A DNA stretch of 64,000 nt from NCBI GenBank assembly GCA_964553615.1, contig CAZKMA010000018.1, forward strand, positions 1 through 64,000. Reading direction: 5' to 3'. The position numbers and the translations under genes were made by a program. The notes below the pieces were generated by a model that worked only from the letters and a program-made list of their open reading frames with translations, ran no database searches and was not told where the DNA came from. This document shows positions 53,352 through 61,909 of this stretch, one piece after another. Origin of the DNA: DATKUC01 sp964553615. Lineage in GTDB: Bacteria; Spirochaetota; Spirochaetia; DSM-27196; DATKUC01. The first letter of the stretch is position 1. Each line of letters opens with the position of its first letter.

Positions 53352-53380
53352 TTGACATTAACGGACGCATATTCCATCAT
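53352..53380 (+). promoter_or_regulatory. Candidate promoter of the trehalose gene
   Basis: A perfect TTGACA is followed after 17 bases by CATCAT and then AT-rich TATATATA. The -35 box is clear and the -10 box is imprecise, about 33 bases before the start codon. Confidence 0.45.
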
Positions 53381-53412
53381 ATATATACCTATCCTATCGG
53401 GAGTTATGCTTA

Positions 53413-55683
53413 ATGGCAAGAATTGTGCTCGTTTCCAACAGACTGGCCACGTCGACGACGAGAACTGAAGACGGAAGTTTCGTCTTCAGTCCGAGCGTCG
53501 GTGGGCTCGCAACCGGCCTCAGTTCGCTGCATGGAGGAGACGAAACAATCTGGGTCGGATGGAGCGGCCTGCAATCGGACGATTTGACCGAATCGGAGAG
53601 CCGATACGTCGAAAAGGAGCTGTTGGAAAAGTACAACAGCGTATCTGTTCCGCTGAGCAGCGATGAACTTGGCACATTCTACTACGGCTTCTGCAACAAT
53701 ATCGTGTGGCCGCTGTTCCACTACTTTCTTACTTACGTTGAATATGACAAAGCACTGTGGGATTCCTACGTTCGCGTCAACAGGATATTTGCCGATAAGG
53801 TCCTCTCGGTGGCCAGGGACGGCGACTTCATCTGGGTTCACGACTACCAGCTCATGCTGCTTCCTTCGCTGCTGAAAGAACGGCTGCCGGATTCGACCAT
53901 CGGATTCTTTCTCCACATCCCGTTTCCCTCTTACGAAATCTTCAGGCTCCTGCCGTGGCGGGAAGATGTTCTGATGGGTCTCCTCGGTGCCGACCTTGTT
54001 GGGTTTCACACGTACGACTACGCCCGCCATTTCCTTTCGAGTGTCCGACGGCTTGTTGGTCTTGAACACAGCCTCGGAAGTATTCGCAGGGAGAACCGTA
54101 TTGTGAAGGTAGACGTCTTTCCTATGGGAATTGACTATGAGAAATACTCGAAGGCACTCGAAGATGAAGGGATAAGACGGGAGCTGCAGAATCTGACCGA
54201 TGAGCTTCAAGGGAAGAAGGTGATTCTCTCTGTCGATCGTCTGGACTACTCCAAGGGTATTCCGCAGCGACTTCGCGCCTTCCTGGCATTTCTGGAGAAC
54301 TACCCGGAGTACTTAGGCAAGGTAACGCTCATTATTGTCGTCTCACCGTCCCGGACGAAGGTTCCGCAGTACATGGAACTCAAGCGTGAGCTTGATGAGC
54401 TTGTCGGCGTTGTGAATGGCCAGTTCGGCCGTATCGACTGGACTCCGGTGCAGTATTTCTATCGAACTTTCGATTTTGCCCACCTTACGGCGCTCTATGC
54501 TTTGTCAGATCTGTTACTGGTGACGCCCCTGCGGGACGGCATGAATCTTATTACAAAGGAATACATAGCAACGCATTCGGATATGCGGGCAGTTGTAGTA
54601 TTGAGTGAAACCGCAGGCGCCGCGCGCGAGCTCGGGGAGGCTCTCATTGTCAACCCGACCAACATAGATGAGATAGCCGCGGCAATCCGGACCGGACTCG
54701 AAATGACCGATGAGGAGAAAATCGAAACTAACACGGCTATGCACCGCCGCCTGAAACGCTACGATGTTCACTACTGGGCGAACGACTTCATGGAAAAACT
54801 CGATGCCGTAGCAAACGATCAACGGGGTATCAGCGCACGAAGGCTGACGCAGCAACTCCGCAAGAAGTTGATCGAGGACTATCGGAACGCTGCACAACGG
54901 TTGATCCTGCTCGGCTACGACGGTAGCCTCGTGCAGCTGGCAGATCGTCCCGGGAAAGCCGCTCCCGACAGCGGTCTGATTAGCCTGCTGCAGCAACTCG
55001 GAGGCGACCCGAGGAACGCAGTGGTCATTGTAAGCGGCCGGTCGCACGACCTCCTCGAGCGATGGTTCGCAGGCCTCGAGATCGGTCTGGCATCCGGCCA
55101 CGGGGCATGGTTTCGAAATGGCCCATCCGATGAATGGCAACTTATCGAGGCCGTACACGGGGAATGGAAGGAGACCATTGAACCTATCATGGAACGGTAT
55201 GTTGACCGGACTCCGGGGACATTCATCGAAGAAAAGGACTTTTCGCTTGCCTGGCACTACCGGCGCGCGGAACCTGAACTTGCAGCAATCCGAGTCGCGG
55301 AGCTCAAGGATGCATTACTGAGCCTCACGTCCAACTTCAACCTTTCGGTTCTCGAAGGAAAGCAGGTTCTCGAGGTCAAGAATGCGGGAATAAACAAGGG
55401 TCGTGCCGCCACGCTATGGACCACGAAGCACGCATGGGACTTCATTCTTGCCGTAGGCGACGACTGGACAGATGAAGACATGTTCTCGGTTCTTCCGGAG
55501 GCCGCGTACACTATCAAGGTTGGACTTGAATTCTCGAACGCGCGATTTTTCCTCGAGTCTCCATCCGAAGTGCGACGGATGCTTGGCGACATGGCGGAAA
55601 GCGAAATTTCGCCTGTCGCCGGAAGTACGCCTTCCGCCGGAAGTACGCCTTCCGCCGGGCCTACGACGCCGGACGAAGGCTAA
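53413..55683 (+). CDS. Fused trehalose-6-phosphate synthase/phosphatase, phosphatase nucleophile missing
   Basis: The 756-residue protein joins an OtsA-type GT20 synthase and an OtsB-type HAD phosphatase. The synthase is intact (LVSNRLATS, GLATGLSSL, WVHDYQLMLLP, GFFLHIPFPS, GFHTYDYARHFL, LSVDRLDYSKGIPQR, TPLRDGMNLI). The phosphatase part starts near residue 490. Its motif I reads LLGYDGSL instead of LLDYDGTL, so the nucleophile Asp is Gly501, although IVSGRS, GHGAWFR and VGDDWTDEDMF are kept. The C terminus carries a tandem AGSTPS repeat from an 18-base DNA repeat (55618-55653). GGGAG lies nine bases before the ATG. Trehalose-6-phosphate would be the likely end product of this polypeptide. 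Confidence 0.92.
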   Translation: MARIVLVSNRLATSTTRTEDGSFVFSPSVGGLATGLSSLHGGDETIWVGWSGLQSDDLTESESRYVEKELLEKYNSVSVPLSSDELGTFYYGFCNNIVWPLFHYFLTYVEYDKALWDSYVRVNRIFADKVLSVARDGDFIWVHDYQLMLLPSLLKERLPDSTIGFFLHIPFPSYEIFRLLPWREDVLMGLLGADLVGFHTYDYARHFLSSVRRLVGLEHSLGSIRRENRIVKVDVFPMGIDYEKYSKALEDEGIRRELQNLTDELQGKKVILSVDRLDYSKGIPQRLRAFLAFLENYPEYLGKVTLIIVVSPSRTKVPQYMELKRELDELVGVVNGQFGRIDWTPVQYFYRTFDFAHLTALYALSDLLLVTPLRDGMNLITKEYIATHSDMRAVVVLSETAGAARELGEALIVNPTNIDEIAAAIRTGLEMTDEEKIETNTAMHRRLKRYDVHYWANDFMEKLDAVANDQRGISARRLTQQLRKKLIEDYRNAAQRLILLGYDGSLVQLADRPGKAAPDSGLISLLQQLGGDPRNAVVIVSGRSHDLLERWFAGLEIGLASGHGAWFRNGPSDEWQLIEAVHGEWKETIEPIMERYVDRTPGTFIEEKDFSLAWHYRRAEPELAAIRVAELKDALLSLTSNFNLSVLEGKQVLEVKNAGINKGRAATLWTTKHAWDFILAVGDDWTDEDMFSVLPEAAYTIKVGLEFSNARFFLESPSEVRRMLGDMAESEISPVAGSTPSAGSTPSAGPTTPDEG
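55618..55659 (+). repeat. Short tandem repeat, 18-base unit
   Basis: The unit GCCGGAAGTACGCCTTCC occurs twice in full and once in part at the end of the trehalose gene. It codes for the AGSTPS tail and could change length by slippage without breaking the frame. Confidence 0.8.
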
Positions 55684-56377
55684 CCGGATTCCGGAGAGTT
55701 CCTATCCGCTCTATTTCAACCTCGACGATATCACCGTCACCAATCGGACTTACACCGCTCGGGGTGCCGGTCAGGATGAGGTCTCCCTCTTCAAGGGTGA
55801 AATTTCGACTGACGAAGGAAATCGTCTCCGCAATGGAAAAAATCATGTGCCGGGTGTTGGAGTTCTGGACCACTTCCCCATTCTTCCGACAGACTATGTC
55901 AAGTTCCTGCGGGTTCCCAATCAGGTGATGAGGAACAATACGGGGGCCGATGGGACAGAAGGTGTCGAACGATTTTCCGCGAAACCATCCGGATCGATCG
56001 CCGTTCTGGATGTTTCGCTGACTTACATCGTTCGCACACGTGTAGCCAAAGATGACCGAATACGCGTCCTCGGCCCGGACATTTCTGCACCTCTTCCCGA
56101 TAACAATGGCAAGCTCAGCCTCGTGGTCCGTTCGGGGCACTTCAAAATTGTATGACTTTAGAATCTCCGGAATTACGATCGCCTCGCCATTTCCTATGAG
56201 CACATTGGGAGTCTTGGCGAAGAGGATGGGTTCGACAGGAATGTCTTGGGTAAACCCCTGCACCCTGACCGATTCACTTTCCGCGATGTGGTCTCGATAA
56301 TTCAGACCGAGCGCAACAATCTTTGTGGGCCGGACCTCGTACACTTTGTCCGTCCCTTCTACCGGAAGACGTACCAT
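55661..56377 (-). CDS. Fumarylacetoacetate hydrolase (FAH) family enzyme
   Basis: The 238-residue protein belongs to the FAH/2-oxo-hept-3-ene-dioate isomerase superfamily, which hydrolyses or isomerises acylpyruvates. The metal ligands appear as VPRTDHEAELAIVIGK (E-x-E) and YTCANDVSQRNIQ; GKSFDTFCPIGP and LEEGDLILTGTPSGV are also typical. The start MVRLPVEGTDKVYEV matches the usual beginning. It overlaps the trehalose gene by 23 bases, tail to tail. The reaction cannot be fixed from sequence; oxaloacetate decarboxylase or acylpyruvase activity are options. Confidence 0.9.
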   Translation of the reverse strand: MVRLPVEGTDKVYEVRPTKIVALGLNYRDHIAESESVRVQGFTQDIPVEPILFAKTPNVLIGNGEAIVIPEILKSYNFEVPRTDHEAELAIVIGKRCRNVRAEDAYSVIFGYTCANDVSQRNIQNGDRSGWFRGKSFDTFCPIGPRIVPHHLIGNPQELDIVCRKNGEVVQNSNTRHMIFSIAETISFVSRNFTLEEGDLILTGTPSGVSPIGDGDIVEVEIERIGTLRNPVSLRPAS

Positions 56378-56428
56378 GAATGCCCCCTCAATGAAGTATA
56401 AGCTATCGTCTCCCCTGGCCGAGAGACC

Positions 56429-56905
56429 TCATATGGTTACCAGCTTGTCGGGAGAAGACTCATTCACATATATGTATCGATATCGACCTGAAGACTCCGC
56501 AGGTGCCGCATCGCCGGCTGCACCAACCGCGGTTGACTGTGCAGGCTGCTTTTTTCGTACTTCGGAGAAGAAATAGAGAACATCCGATATGTCCGCGTGG
56601 GAGTTGCTCATCGCGTACCGATAGACAAGGGCACGACGCTTCGCAAGCTCACGAAACCCCTGCTGCTTAGCTATTGTCGGATCAACCAGCTCTCGGAGCG
56701 CATTCCGAAGCCCTCCGTACCAGGCCCGGTACATGTCTATGTAGTTCAGAGTCTTTCGCTCATCCACATAGTAGAGCTCGAGTATTCCCGAAACGGATGG
56801 AACGCTGTTCAGGATGTCGAACTTTTCCGCCTGTCGGAGCCGCGACCACCGGACAGTGAAATATGCATCCGAGTTCCGTGTTGATTTCGTTATACTCGGT
56901 TCCAT
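56429..56905 (-). CDS. Small protein of unknown function downstream of coaX
   Basis: I do not recognise this 158-residue protein. The core (RLRQAEKFDILNSVPSVSGILELYYVDE, YRAWYGGLRNALRELVDPTI, ALVYRYAMSNSHADISDVLYFFSEV) looks globular and helical and is followed by an Ala/Ser-rich stretch and GRYRYIYVNESSPDKLVTI. It has no signal or membrane segment. The start at 56905 overlaps the coaX stop as TGATG, so the two are translationally coupled. Confidence 0.72.
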   Translation of the reverse strand: MEPSITKSTRNSDAYFTVRWSRLRQAEKFDILNSVPSVSGILELYYVDERKTLNYIDMYRAWYGGLRNALRELVDPTIAKQQGFRELAKRRALVYRYAMSNSHADISDVLYFFSEVRKKQPAQSTAVGAAGDAAPAESSGRYRYIYVNESSPDKLVTI

Positions 56906-57696
56906 CAGGCGCGCTCCGGATTTCTCTCGCCTATGAGCCGCAGCCCTTCCAGGGTCAACCACGGCTCAACCGAATCTACGGAATCGATGAGCGTCGCGAT
57001 TACGCCGGAAAGGCCGCCGGTCGCAATTACGGTAGCAGGTCCATCCAGCTCACCACGTATCCGATCTATGATGGCACCGACAAGTCCCACATACCCGAAT
57101 ATGATTCCGGACTGGATTGCATGGATCGTATTCGTTCCTATTGCCGAAGGTGGGGCAACCAGAGGGACGTGCGGCAGTTGATCGGTGTTCCGTGAAAGTG
57201 CATTCATTGCCGCCTGCATTCCCGGAGCTATGGAAGCACCACGAATACGGCGTGCCTGATCTACAACGGTGAAACTCAACGCGGTCCCGAAATCGACAAC
57301 AATACAGTTCGATCTGCACCGATTGTATCCCGCCACCGCGTTTGCAATGAGATCGGTGCCAAGTTCCGCGGGATTTTCGATAGCAAACTCAAGCCCGATA
57401 TCCAGTGTGCGCTTCACAACCAGCGGAGTCTTGTTGAGCACCGTCTCCACGAGCGTCACAAAACCGGCGGTCAGAGAAGGGACAACACTGCTCAGGACCG
57501 TTCGTCGTATGTTTTCCGCCGGAACCTCCGCTGACGAAAGGAGCGACCGCAGAGCAATGCCATATTCGTCCGCGGTACGCTCGGTGTCTGTGGAAAGTCG
57601 CCAGTGCTGGACGAGGCTCTCTTTTGCGTACAACCCAACCGCGACATTGGTATTGCCGACATCGAGACAGAGCACAAGTTCCGTCGAAAGAGTCAT
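56905..57696 (-). CDS. coaX: Type III pantothenate kinase
   Basis: This is the first enzyme of coenzyme A synthesis in many bacteria, including spirochaetes. The 263-residue ASKHA-fold protein has the phosphate loop LCLDVGNTNVAVGLY, the pantothenate-site segment NPAELGTDLIANAVAGY (the usual Arg after Asp is Leu), the second loop CIVVDFGTALSFTVVD and the adenosine region VIATGGLSG. It overlaps the gene before it and the gene after it by one base each, forming a tight three-gene operon. Confidence 0.93.
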   Translation of the reverse strand: MTLSTELVLCLDVGNTNVAVGLYAKESLVQHWRLSTDTERTADEYGIALRSLLSSAEVPAENIRRTVLSSVVPSLTAGFVTLVETVLNKTPLVVKRTLDIGLEFAIENPAELGTDLIANAVAGYNRCRSNCIVVDFGTALSFTVVDQARRIRGASIAPGMQAAMNALSRNTDQLPHVPLVAPPSAIGTNTIHAIQSGIIFGYVGLVGAIIDRIRGELDGPATVIATGGLSGVIATLIDSVDSVEPWLTLEGLRLIGERNPERA

Positions 57697-57983
57697 TACC
57701 CTTCGTTTCCACCTTCAGCTTCGAGCCCCATATACTCGAACAGCTCTTGTTGAATCCAGATGAAGTTCCTATTTTCTGTAGGCACGAGAAATCGAGCAGA
57801 TTCCGACTCGTCCCCTTCTTTGGTGAAGACGGTGACCTTTTCGACGGCAAGCACGGGATATTTCTTATCCTGTTTGAACAGCTTGGACGTCCGGATGTAA
57901 CTGGAAGACATATGTGGAAAAAAATCCCTGAATGCCTTCTCGAGATCCCCTTTCACGCGAACATAGAAAATTGGGCCCTGCAT
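57696..57983 (-). CDS. Small protein of unknown function upstream of coaX
   Basis: I do not recognise this 95-residue protein. It reads like a compact alpha/beta domain (PIFYVRVKGDLEKAFRDFFPHM, SKLFKQDKKYPVLAVEKVTVFTKEG, FIWIQQELFEYMGLE) with no signal or membrane segment. It overlaps coaX as TAATG, so it is clearly translated with it. Confidence 0.7.
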   Translation of the reverse strand: MQGPIFYVRVKGDLEKAFRDFFPHMSSSYIRTSKLFKQDKKYPVLAVEKVTVFTKEGDESESARFLVPTENRNFIWIQQELFEYMGLEAEGGNEG

Positions 57984-58066
57984 TTCAACGCTCCTTCCCT
58001 GGAATCAATTGCAACTCCTCCGGCCACCACAAGTATAGTCTGTCCGTGATCATATTTTCCACTCGT

Positions 58067-58423
58067 TTATGACGATTCGTAGCGAATTGTTATCTCTACC
58101 CGACGATTCAGCTCCTGCATGTCCGGGAGTCGGGTTACAGGATTAGAGGCACCCAGGCCTTCAACCGTGGAGGTCTGCGGAAGTGCAATGCCCGCATTCC
58201 GCAGATAGGCAGAAACTGCGTCCGCACGCTCGGTCGAAATCCATGCGCGGCCGGCTTCCGAACCCGCAATTGCGCAGTAGCCGATAATCGAAACATCAGT
58301 GACACGCGTGCCACGGAGCGCGCTCACAAGGGACTCAAGCCGCGCGCGCGCACCATCCGTAAGATGCGAATCATCCGGCAGAAAATGGATGATCAGATGT
58401 TCTTCCGTCATGGTAGGCGCCCG
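58067..58423 (-). CDS. OmpA-like protein, C-terminal part (split by gap)
   Basis: The visible 118 residues form an OmpA/MotB-type peptidoglycan-binding domain: IIHFLPDDSHLTDGARARLESLVSAL, VSIIGYCAIAGSEAGRAWISTERADAVSAYLRNAGI and LNRRVEITIRY, with the conserved Asp replaced in part. It is almost surely the end of the gene that begins at 59021. The frames on the two sides of the N run differ because the gap length is arbitrary. Confidence 0.82.
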   Translation of the reverse strand, partial: RAPTMTEEHLIIHFLPDDSHLTDGARARLESLVSALRGTRVTDVSIIGYCAIAGSEAGRAWISTERADAVSAYLRNAGIALPQTSTVEGLGASNPVTRLPDMQELNRRVEITIRYESS

Positions 58424-58523
58424 NNNNNNNNNNNNNNNNNNNNNNNNNNNNNNNNNNNNNNNNNNNNNNNNNNNNNNNNNNNNNNNNNNNNNNNNNNNNN
58501 NNNNNNNNNNNNNNNNNNNNNNN
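58424..58523. other. Assembly gap (100 N)
   Basis: A placeholder of 100 N with unknown true length interrupts the OmpA-like gene between its membrane anchor and its peptidoglycan-binding domain. Confidence 0.99.
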
Positions 58524-59021
58524 CGCGCCGAGCTGGCCGGAAGTGTCCACAGATTCCGCAATCGCAGTCCGGGGAGCAGGAGATCCGGAAGATATACGAG
58601 AACCGAGGAGAATAATGGTTCCCACAACCGCAACGACAACCGCCGCGCCAGTCGCGGCAAGAATGATCTGTTTCCCCCGTCCGGGCCTTCGGGGTAATCG
58701 CAGTGGTCCCGGGAGCCGCAAGGTCCGGGTAGCATAGGTAGCTCCGTTCAGCCTTACGTCCAAAACAAGTCGCCGTCCAACGATTGAACCCCGAAGGTCT
58801 ATTCGCGGCCGTGCCGGAACTGCTGGAATATCCGAAATCTCGAAGGTCGTCAAAGGCGCATGCTCAAGTCCCGGACCGGAAACCAGAACACTGATTATTG
58901 CACGAACCTGACGCGGTTCTCTTGTCGTGAGCGACAGAGTTCTGATGCCGGAACCAGTTGCGAGAAGCAGCGGGACATAGAATCCCTCGTCAATCTGAAC
59001 TTCTACAGTAACATCCACCAT
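58524..59021 (-). CDS. OmpA-like protein, N-terminal part (split by gap)
   Basis: The first 166 residues hold a beta-rich domain without signal peptide (MVDVTVEVQIDEGFYVPLLLATG, PLTTFEISDIPAVPARPRIDLRG, RRLVLDVRLNGATYATRTLRLPG), a basic stretch (RLPRRPGRGKQ) and one membrane segment (IILAATGAAVVVAVVGTIILLG), then a Ser/Thr-rich linker into the gap. The topology is therefore a cytoplasmic N-terminal domain, an inner-membrane anchor and a periplasmic OmpA domain. That joins cytoplasm to cell wall, unlike true OmpA. The start at 59021 is chosen for its fit to the folded domain. Confidence 0.75.
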
Positions 59022-59215
59022 TTTATGATAACACAACGACCGCAACTTTGACACGAACAAAGGGGTCGTTGCAGCAGTTCCCATTTTTTACGCGGCACCG
59101 TGAACGGGCATGCTGCCGGGCGCGTCGCGACTATGTCTGTTTTATACGAGTTAGCCGCGGCCAATGCGAATTGCTGAGGCCGTTGTGCATTTCAGGGTGG
59201 AGAGCCCCGTTCTGT

Positions 59216-60202
59216 CTATCCGAGCTTGATGAGCTCCTTTACATCCGAACCCTTCTTCAGCTTGTCGATGTAGTCCTGAACTGCGGTGCTCTGTTTCTTT
59301 TGCAGCAAGTACTGGTTAATCTGTTGCTTCACGTCGGCAAATTTGGCGGTTTCCGGCGGGAACTTCTTGAGCACCTGAATGATGTGATATCCGAACTGAG
59401 TTTCAACGACATTCGATATCTGGTTCACATCAAGCGAAAACGCCGCTTTTTCGAATTCAGGCACCATCTGCCCCTTGGAAAAGGTTCCCAGATCTCCTCC
59501 CTGTGCTGCGCTCCCGTCCTGGGAGTATTTTTTTGCAAGCGTGGCGAAATCCGCACCCTTCTTCAGCTCAGCGTCTATCTGCTCCGCCTTTGTCTTCGCA
59601 GCTGCCTTCTCCGCCGCAGTCATGTCCTTGGTCACCTTGATAAGGATGTGCCGCGCATGAACACGTTCGGGCATCTTGAACTCGGAAGTGTTATCATCAT
59701 AAAACTTTTGCTCTTCCGCTGTGGTAACCGAGACAGCATCGAGCACATTTTTCTTCACAAGATCCTGAATGGCGAGGGACCGTTCAAGGTCCTGGCGGAG
59801 AGAATCCTGAGTCATCCCGGCAGTCTTCAGCGCCTGCTCGAATTCCTTCTCGTCTTTGAATCGTGCCTTGAGGGAGCTGAGCTGAGCATCCACCTGCTTG
59901 GTAGTTACGACGATTTTTTCCTTCTTGCTCTCCTGATACAGGAGCTCCTGGGAAATGAGCGTGTCCAGGACATTCTTCTTGAGATCGGCAAGCTGTTTCG
60001 GATCAGGCTTCTTACCTTGCTGCGTGAACGACTGCTCGCTTCGCGTAACTGCCTCGTTGAATCGCAGCTTGCTGATGCCTACGCCGTTCACCGTTGCAAC
60101 CGCGTTCGCGGTACTCGCACTCTTTCCCGAGCAACCCGCGAGGACTGCAACTGCAAGGACCGATAGTAATAGCAGTCCGCAAGTTCGCGTTCTAATAATC
60201 AT
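59216..60202 (-). CDS. Parvulin-type peptidyl-prolyl isomerase lipoprotein (PrsA/SurA-like)
   Basis: This envelope foldase has 328 residues and a lipobox (AVLAGCSGK). The N-terminal SurA-like helical chaperone domain (LKKNVLDTLISQELLYQESKKEKI) is followed by a parvulin domain at about 195-290 (VHARHILIKV, DFATLAKKYSQDGSAAQGGDLGTFSKGQMVPEFEKAAF, VVETQFGYHIIQV). It probably helps outer-membrane or exported proteins fold. AAGGAG lies eight bases before the ATG at 60202. It is downstream of the asparaginase gene by 70 bases. Confidence 0.93.
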   Translation of the reverse strand: MIIRTRTCGLLLLSVLAVAVLAGCSGKSASTANAVATVNGVGISKLRFNEAVTRSEQSFTQQGKKPDPKQLADLKKNVLDTLISQELLYQESKKEKIVVTTKQVDAQLSSLKARFKDEKEFEQALKTAGMTQDSLRQDLERSLAIQDLVKKNVLDAVSVTTAEEQKFYDDNTSEFKMPERVHARHILIKVTKDMTAAEKAAAKTKAEQIDAELKKGADFATLAKKYSQDGSAAQGGDLGTFSKGQMVPEFEKAAFSLDVNQISNVVETQFGYHIIQVLKKFPPETAKFADVKQQINQYLLQKKQSTAVQDYIDKLKKGSDVKELIKLG

Positions 60203-60272
60203 ACATACTCCTTGGATCAGGCGGTGCTGCGTTCGCCGTCGGACGGCCAACCGCGCTTTTCCCGACCCGGGT

Positions 60273-60776
60273 TTAGCCGCTTGCGCGACCTGTTTCATGT
60301 TCAAAGACTCCCGTGCTACGGTTCTTGCGTACATCGTCCCATCGGAAAACGAGCCCGTTCATGGCCACGTAAACACCGTGAGAGAGCAGTTGAACCGCTG
60401 CGAGAGCGAATCCCAAATTGAATACCGCGTCCGATTCCGATACGGCAAAGGGTATCAGTGCGCCGGTCATAACTATGGTACGAGGAAGGGAGGCATTGCC
60501 AAGAACGCGCGCAGTCTCCACCATGGTATCGGTTCCATGCGTTATGACAATACGCTCCTCCGCGGCTGCCCGGCAGGATGCGAGAATACTCTCCCGATTC
60601 CGGTCAACCATGTCAAGACTGTCAATGAGTTGATTGATTTCGAGTTCGATCGGGACAGTGCAGCGTGTTTGTTTCAGGATCTCGGGCAAATGCGTGTTCT
60701 TGAATGTCAATTCGCCACGAATCTCGTCGTACTGCTTGTCGAACGTGCCGCCGGTAATAATGATACGTATGCTCAA
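60273..60776 (-). CDS. Short asparaginase-domain protein
   Basis: The 167-residue protein matches only the N-terminal catalytic domain of type I/II L-asparaginases, about half of the normal 330 residues. The first Thr motif is ITGGTFDKQYDE and the second is ITHGTDTMVETARVL, followed by IVMTGALIPF. The C-terminal domain is missing, with an ordinary stop, so this looks like the known stand-alone short family and not a broken gene. The start is TTG at 60776 with AGGAG about 11 bases upstream. Catalysis on asparagine is not certain. Confidence 0.85.
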   Translation of the reverse strand: MSIRIIITGGTFDKQYDEIRGELTFKNTHLPEILKQTRCTVPIELEINQLIDSLDMVDRNRESILASCRAAAEERIVITHGTDTMVETARVLGNASLPRTIVMTGALIPFAVSESDAVFNLGFALAAVQLLSHGVYVAMNGLVFRWDDVRKNRSTGVFEHETGRASG

Positions 60777-60823
60777 GCTTTACTGAACTCCTGTGCGACA
60801 TGCAGATGCATGATGCGCACCAA

Positions 60824-61909
60824 TCAGATCTCGCGCCACCGGTGACAGGCTACCATGTGTTCTCCATCCGCTGCCTCGAGCTGCGGTTCGACTTGACGAC
60901 AGATATCCGTTGCAAACGGACAACGCGGGTGGAAACGGCATCCAGCCGGTGGATTGATCGGATTCGGAACGTCGCCGGTAAGAATAATCTTTTCACGCTT
61001 GGTCCGGGGGTCGGGTACCGGTATCGCGGAAAGCAGTGCCTTCGTGTACGGATGCAACGGCTCTCTGAAGAGCTCGGCCGTAGGACTTGTCTCTACCATC
61101 TTCCCGAGATACATGACTGCGATTCGATTGCTGATGTACTTCACGACCAGGAGGTGATGAGTCACAAAAAGGTAGGTCAGCTGGAACTCGTCCTGAAGTG
61201 TCTTCAGAAGATTCAGTATCTGCGCCTGAACCGACACGTCGAGTGCCGATGTGGGTTCATCCATCATGACAAACTCAGGATTCGTTGCAAGTGCTCGGGC
61301 AACGGCAATCCGTTGGCGTTGGCCACCGGAAAACTCGTGAGGGTACCGCATCCGATGCTCTTTCGAGAGTCCGACAATTCCGAGCAGCTCATTGACCCGC
61401 TCATCGATTTCACGCGCGGGAAGGAGATGCTGTGATACCAGCGGCTCGCCAATGATATCCTTCACGAGCATTCGCGGATCGAGTGAGTTCGACGGATCCT
61501 GAAAAACCACCTGGAATCGCTGCCGAAGAGCCAGCAGACGCCGCGAGGATAGCTGCGTAATGTCAACTTCCTTCAGAAGCGTTTTCGCACGATCGAGCTC
61601 CTCCGGATTCTTGCTTTCGAGCAGCCGTTCGATTTCGTCGACAGTGTCCGCCGGTTGATCGAAATAGATGCGACCGGATGTTGCTTCGTGCAACCTGATG
61701 ATTGTCTTGCCAAGGGTCGTCTTCCCGCAGCCGGATTCACCGACCAATCCAAGGCATTCTCCGCGCCGGATGTTCAGGTCCACCGAATCAACAGCCTTGA
61801 CGTCGGCTACATGCCGGAGAAAGACTCCAGCCTTTACCGGGTAATATTTCTTCAGATCGCGGATCTGGATAATGTCCTGACTCTTTTCAGTTGCTGTTTC
61901 TGTGCTCAT
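60824..61909 (-). CDS. Oligopeptide/dipeptide ABC transporter ATPase (OppF/DppF type)
   Basis: This 361-residue ATPase has Walker A GESGCGKTTLGKTI, signature FSGGQRQRIAVARALATNP, Walker B FVMMDEPTSALD and the oligopeptide-type C terminus with CRFHPRCPFATDIC. Between Walker A and the Q loop is an insert of some 40 residues (DTVDEIERLLESKNPEELDR). It is the last visible gene of the opp operon and overlaps oppD by four bases. Confidence 0.93.
   Translation of the reverse strand: MSTETATEKSQDIIQIRDLKKYYPVKAGVFLRHVADVKAVDSVDLNIRRGECLGLVGESGCGKTTLGKTIIRLHEATSGRIYFDQPADTVDEIERLLESKNPEELDRAKTLLKEVDITQLSSRRLLALRQRFQVVFQDPSNSLDPRMLVKDIIGEPLVSQHLLPAREIDERVNELLGIVGLSKEHRMRYPHEFSGGQRQRIAVARALATNPEFVMMDEPTSALDVSVQAQILNLLKTLQDEFQLTYLFVTHHLLVVKYISNRIAVMYLGKMVETSPTAELFREPLHPYTKALLSAIPVPDPRTKREKIILTGDVPNPINPPAGCRFHPRCPFATDICRQVEPQLEAADGEHMVACHRWREI

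Noticed and set aside
59048..60166. Plus-strand open frame of 372 codons opposite the parvulin gene
   Set aside because: It is Leu/Arg-rich, without motifs, and antisense to a clear lipoprotein foldase.
60273..60776. Asparaginase as a truncated pseudogene
   Set aside because: Both Thr motifs are intact, the stop is ordinary and stand-alone short asparaginase-domain proteins are known, so a broken gene is less likely.
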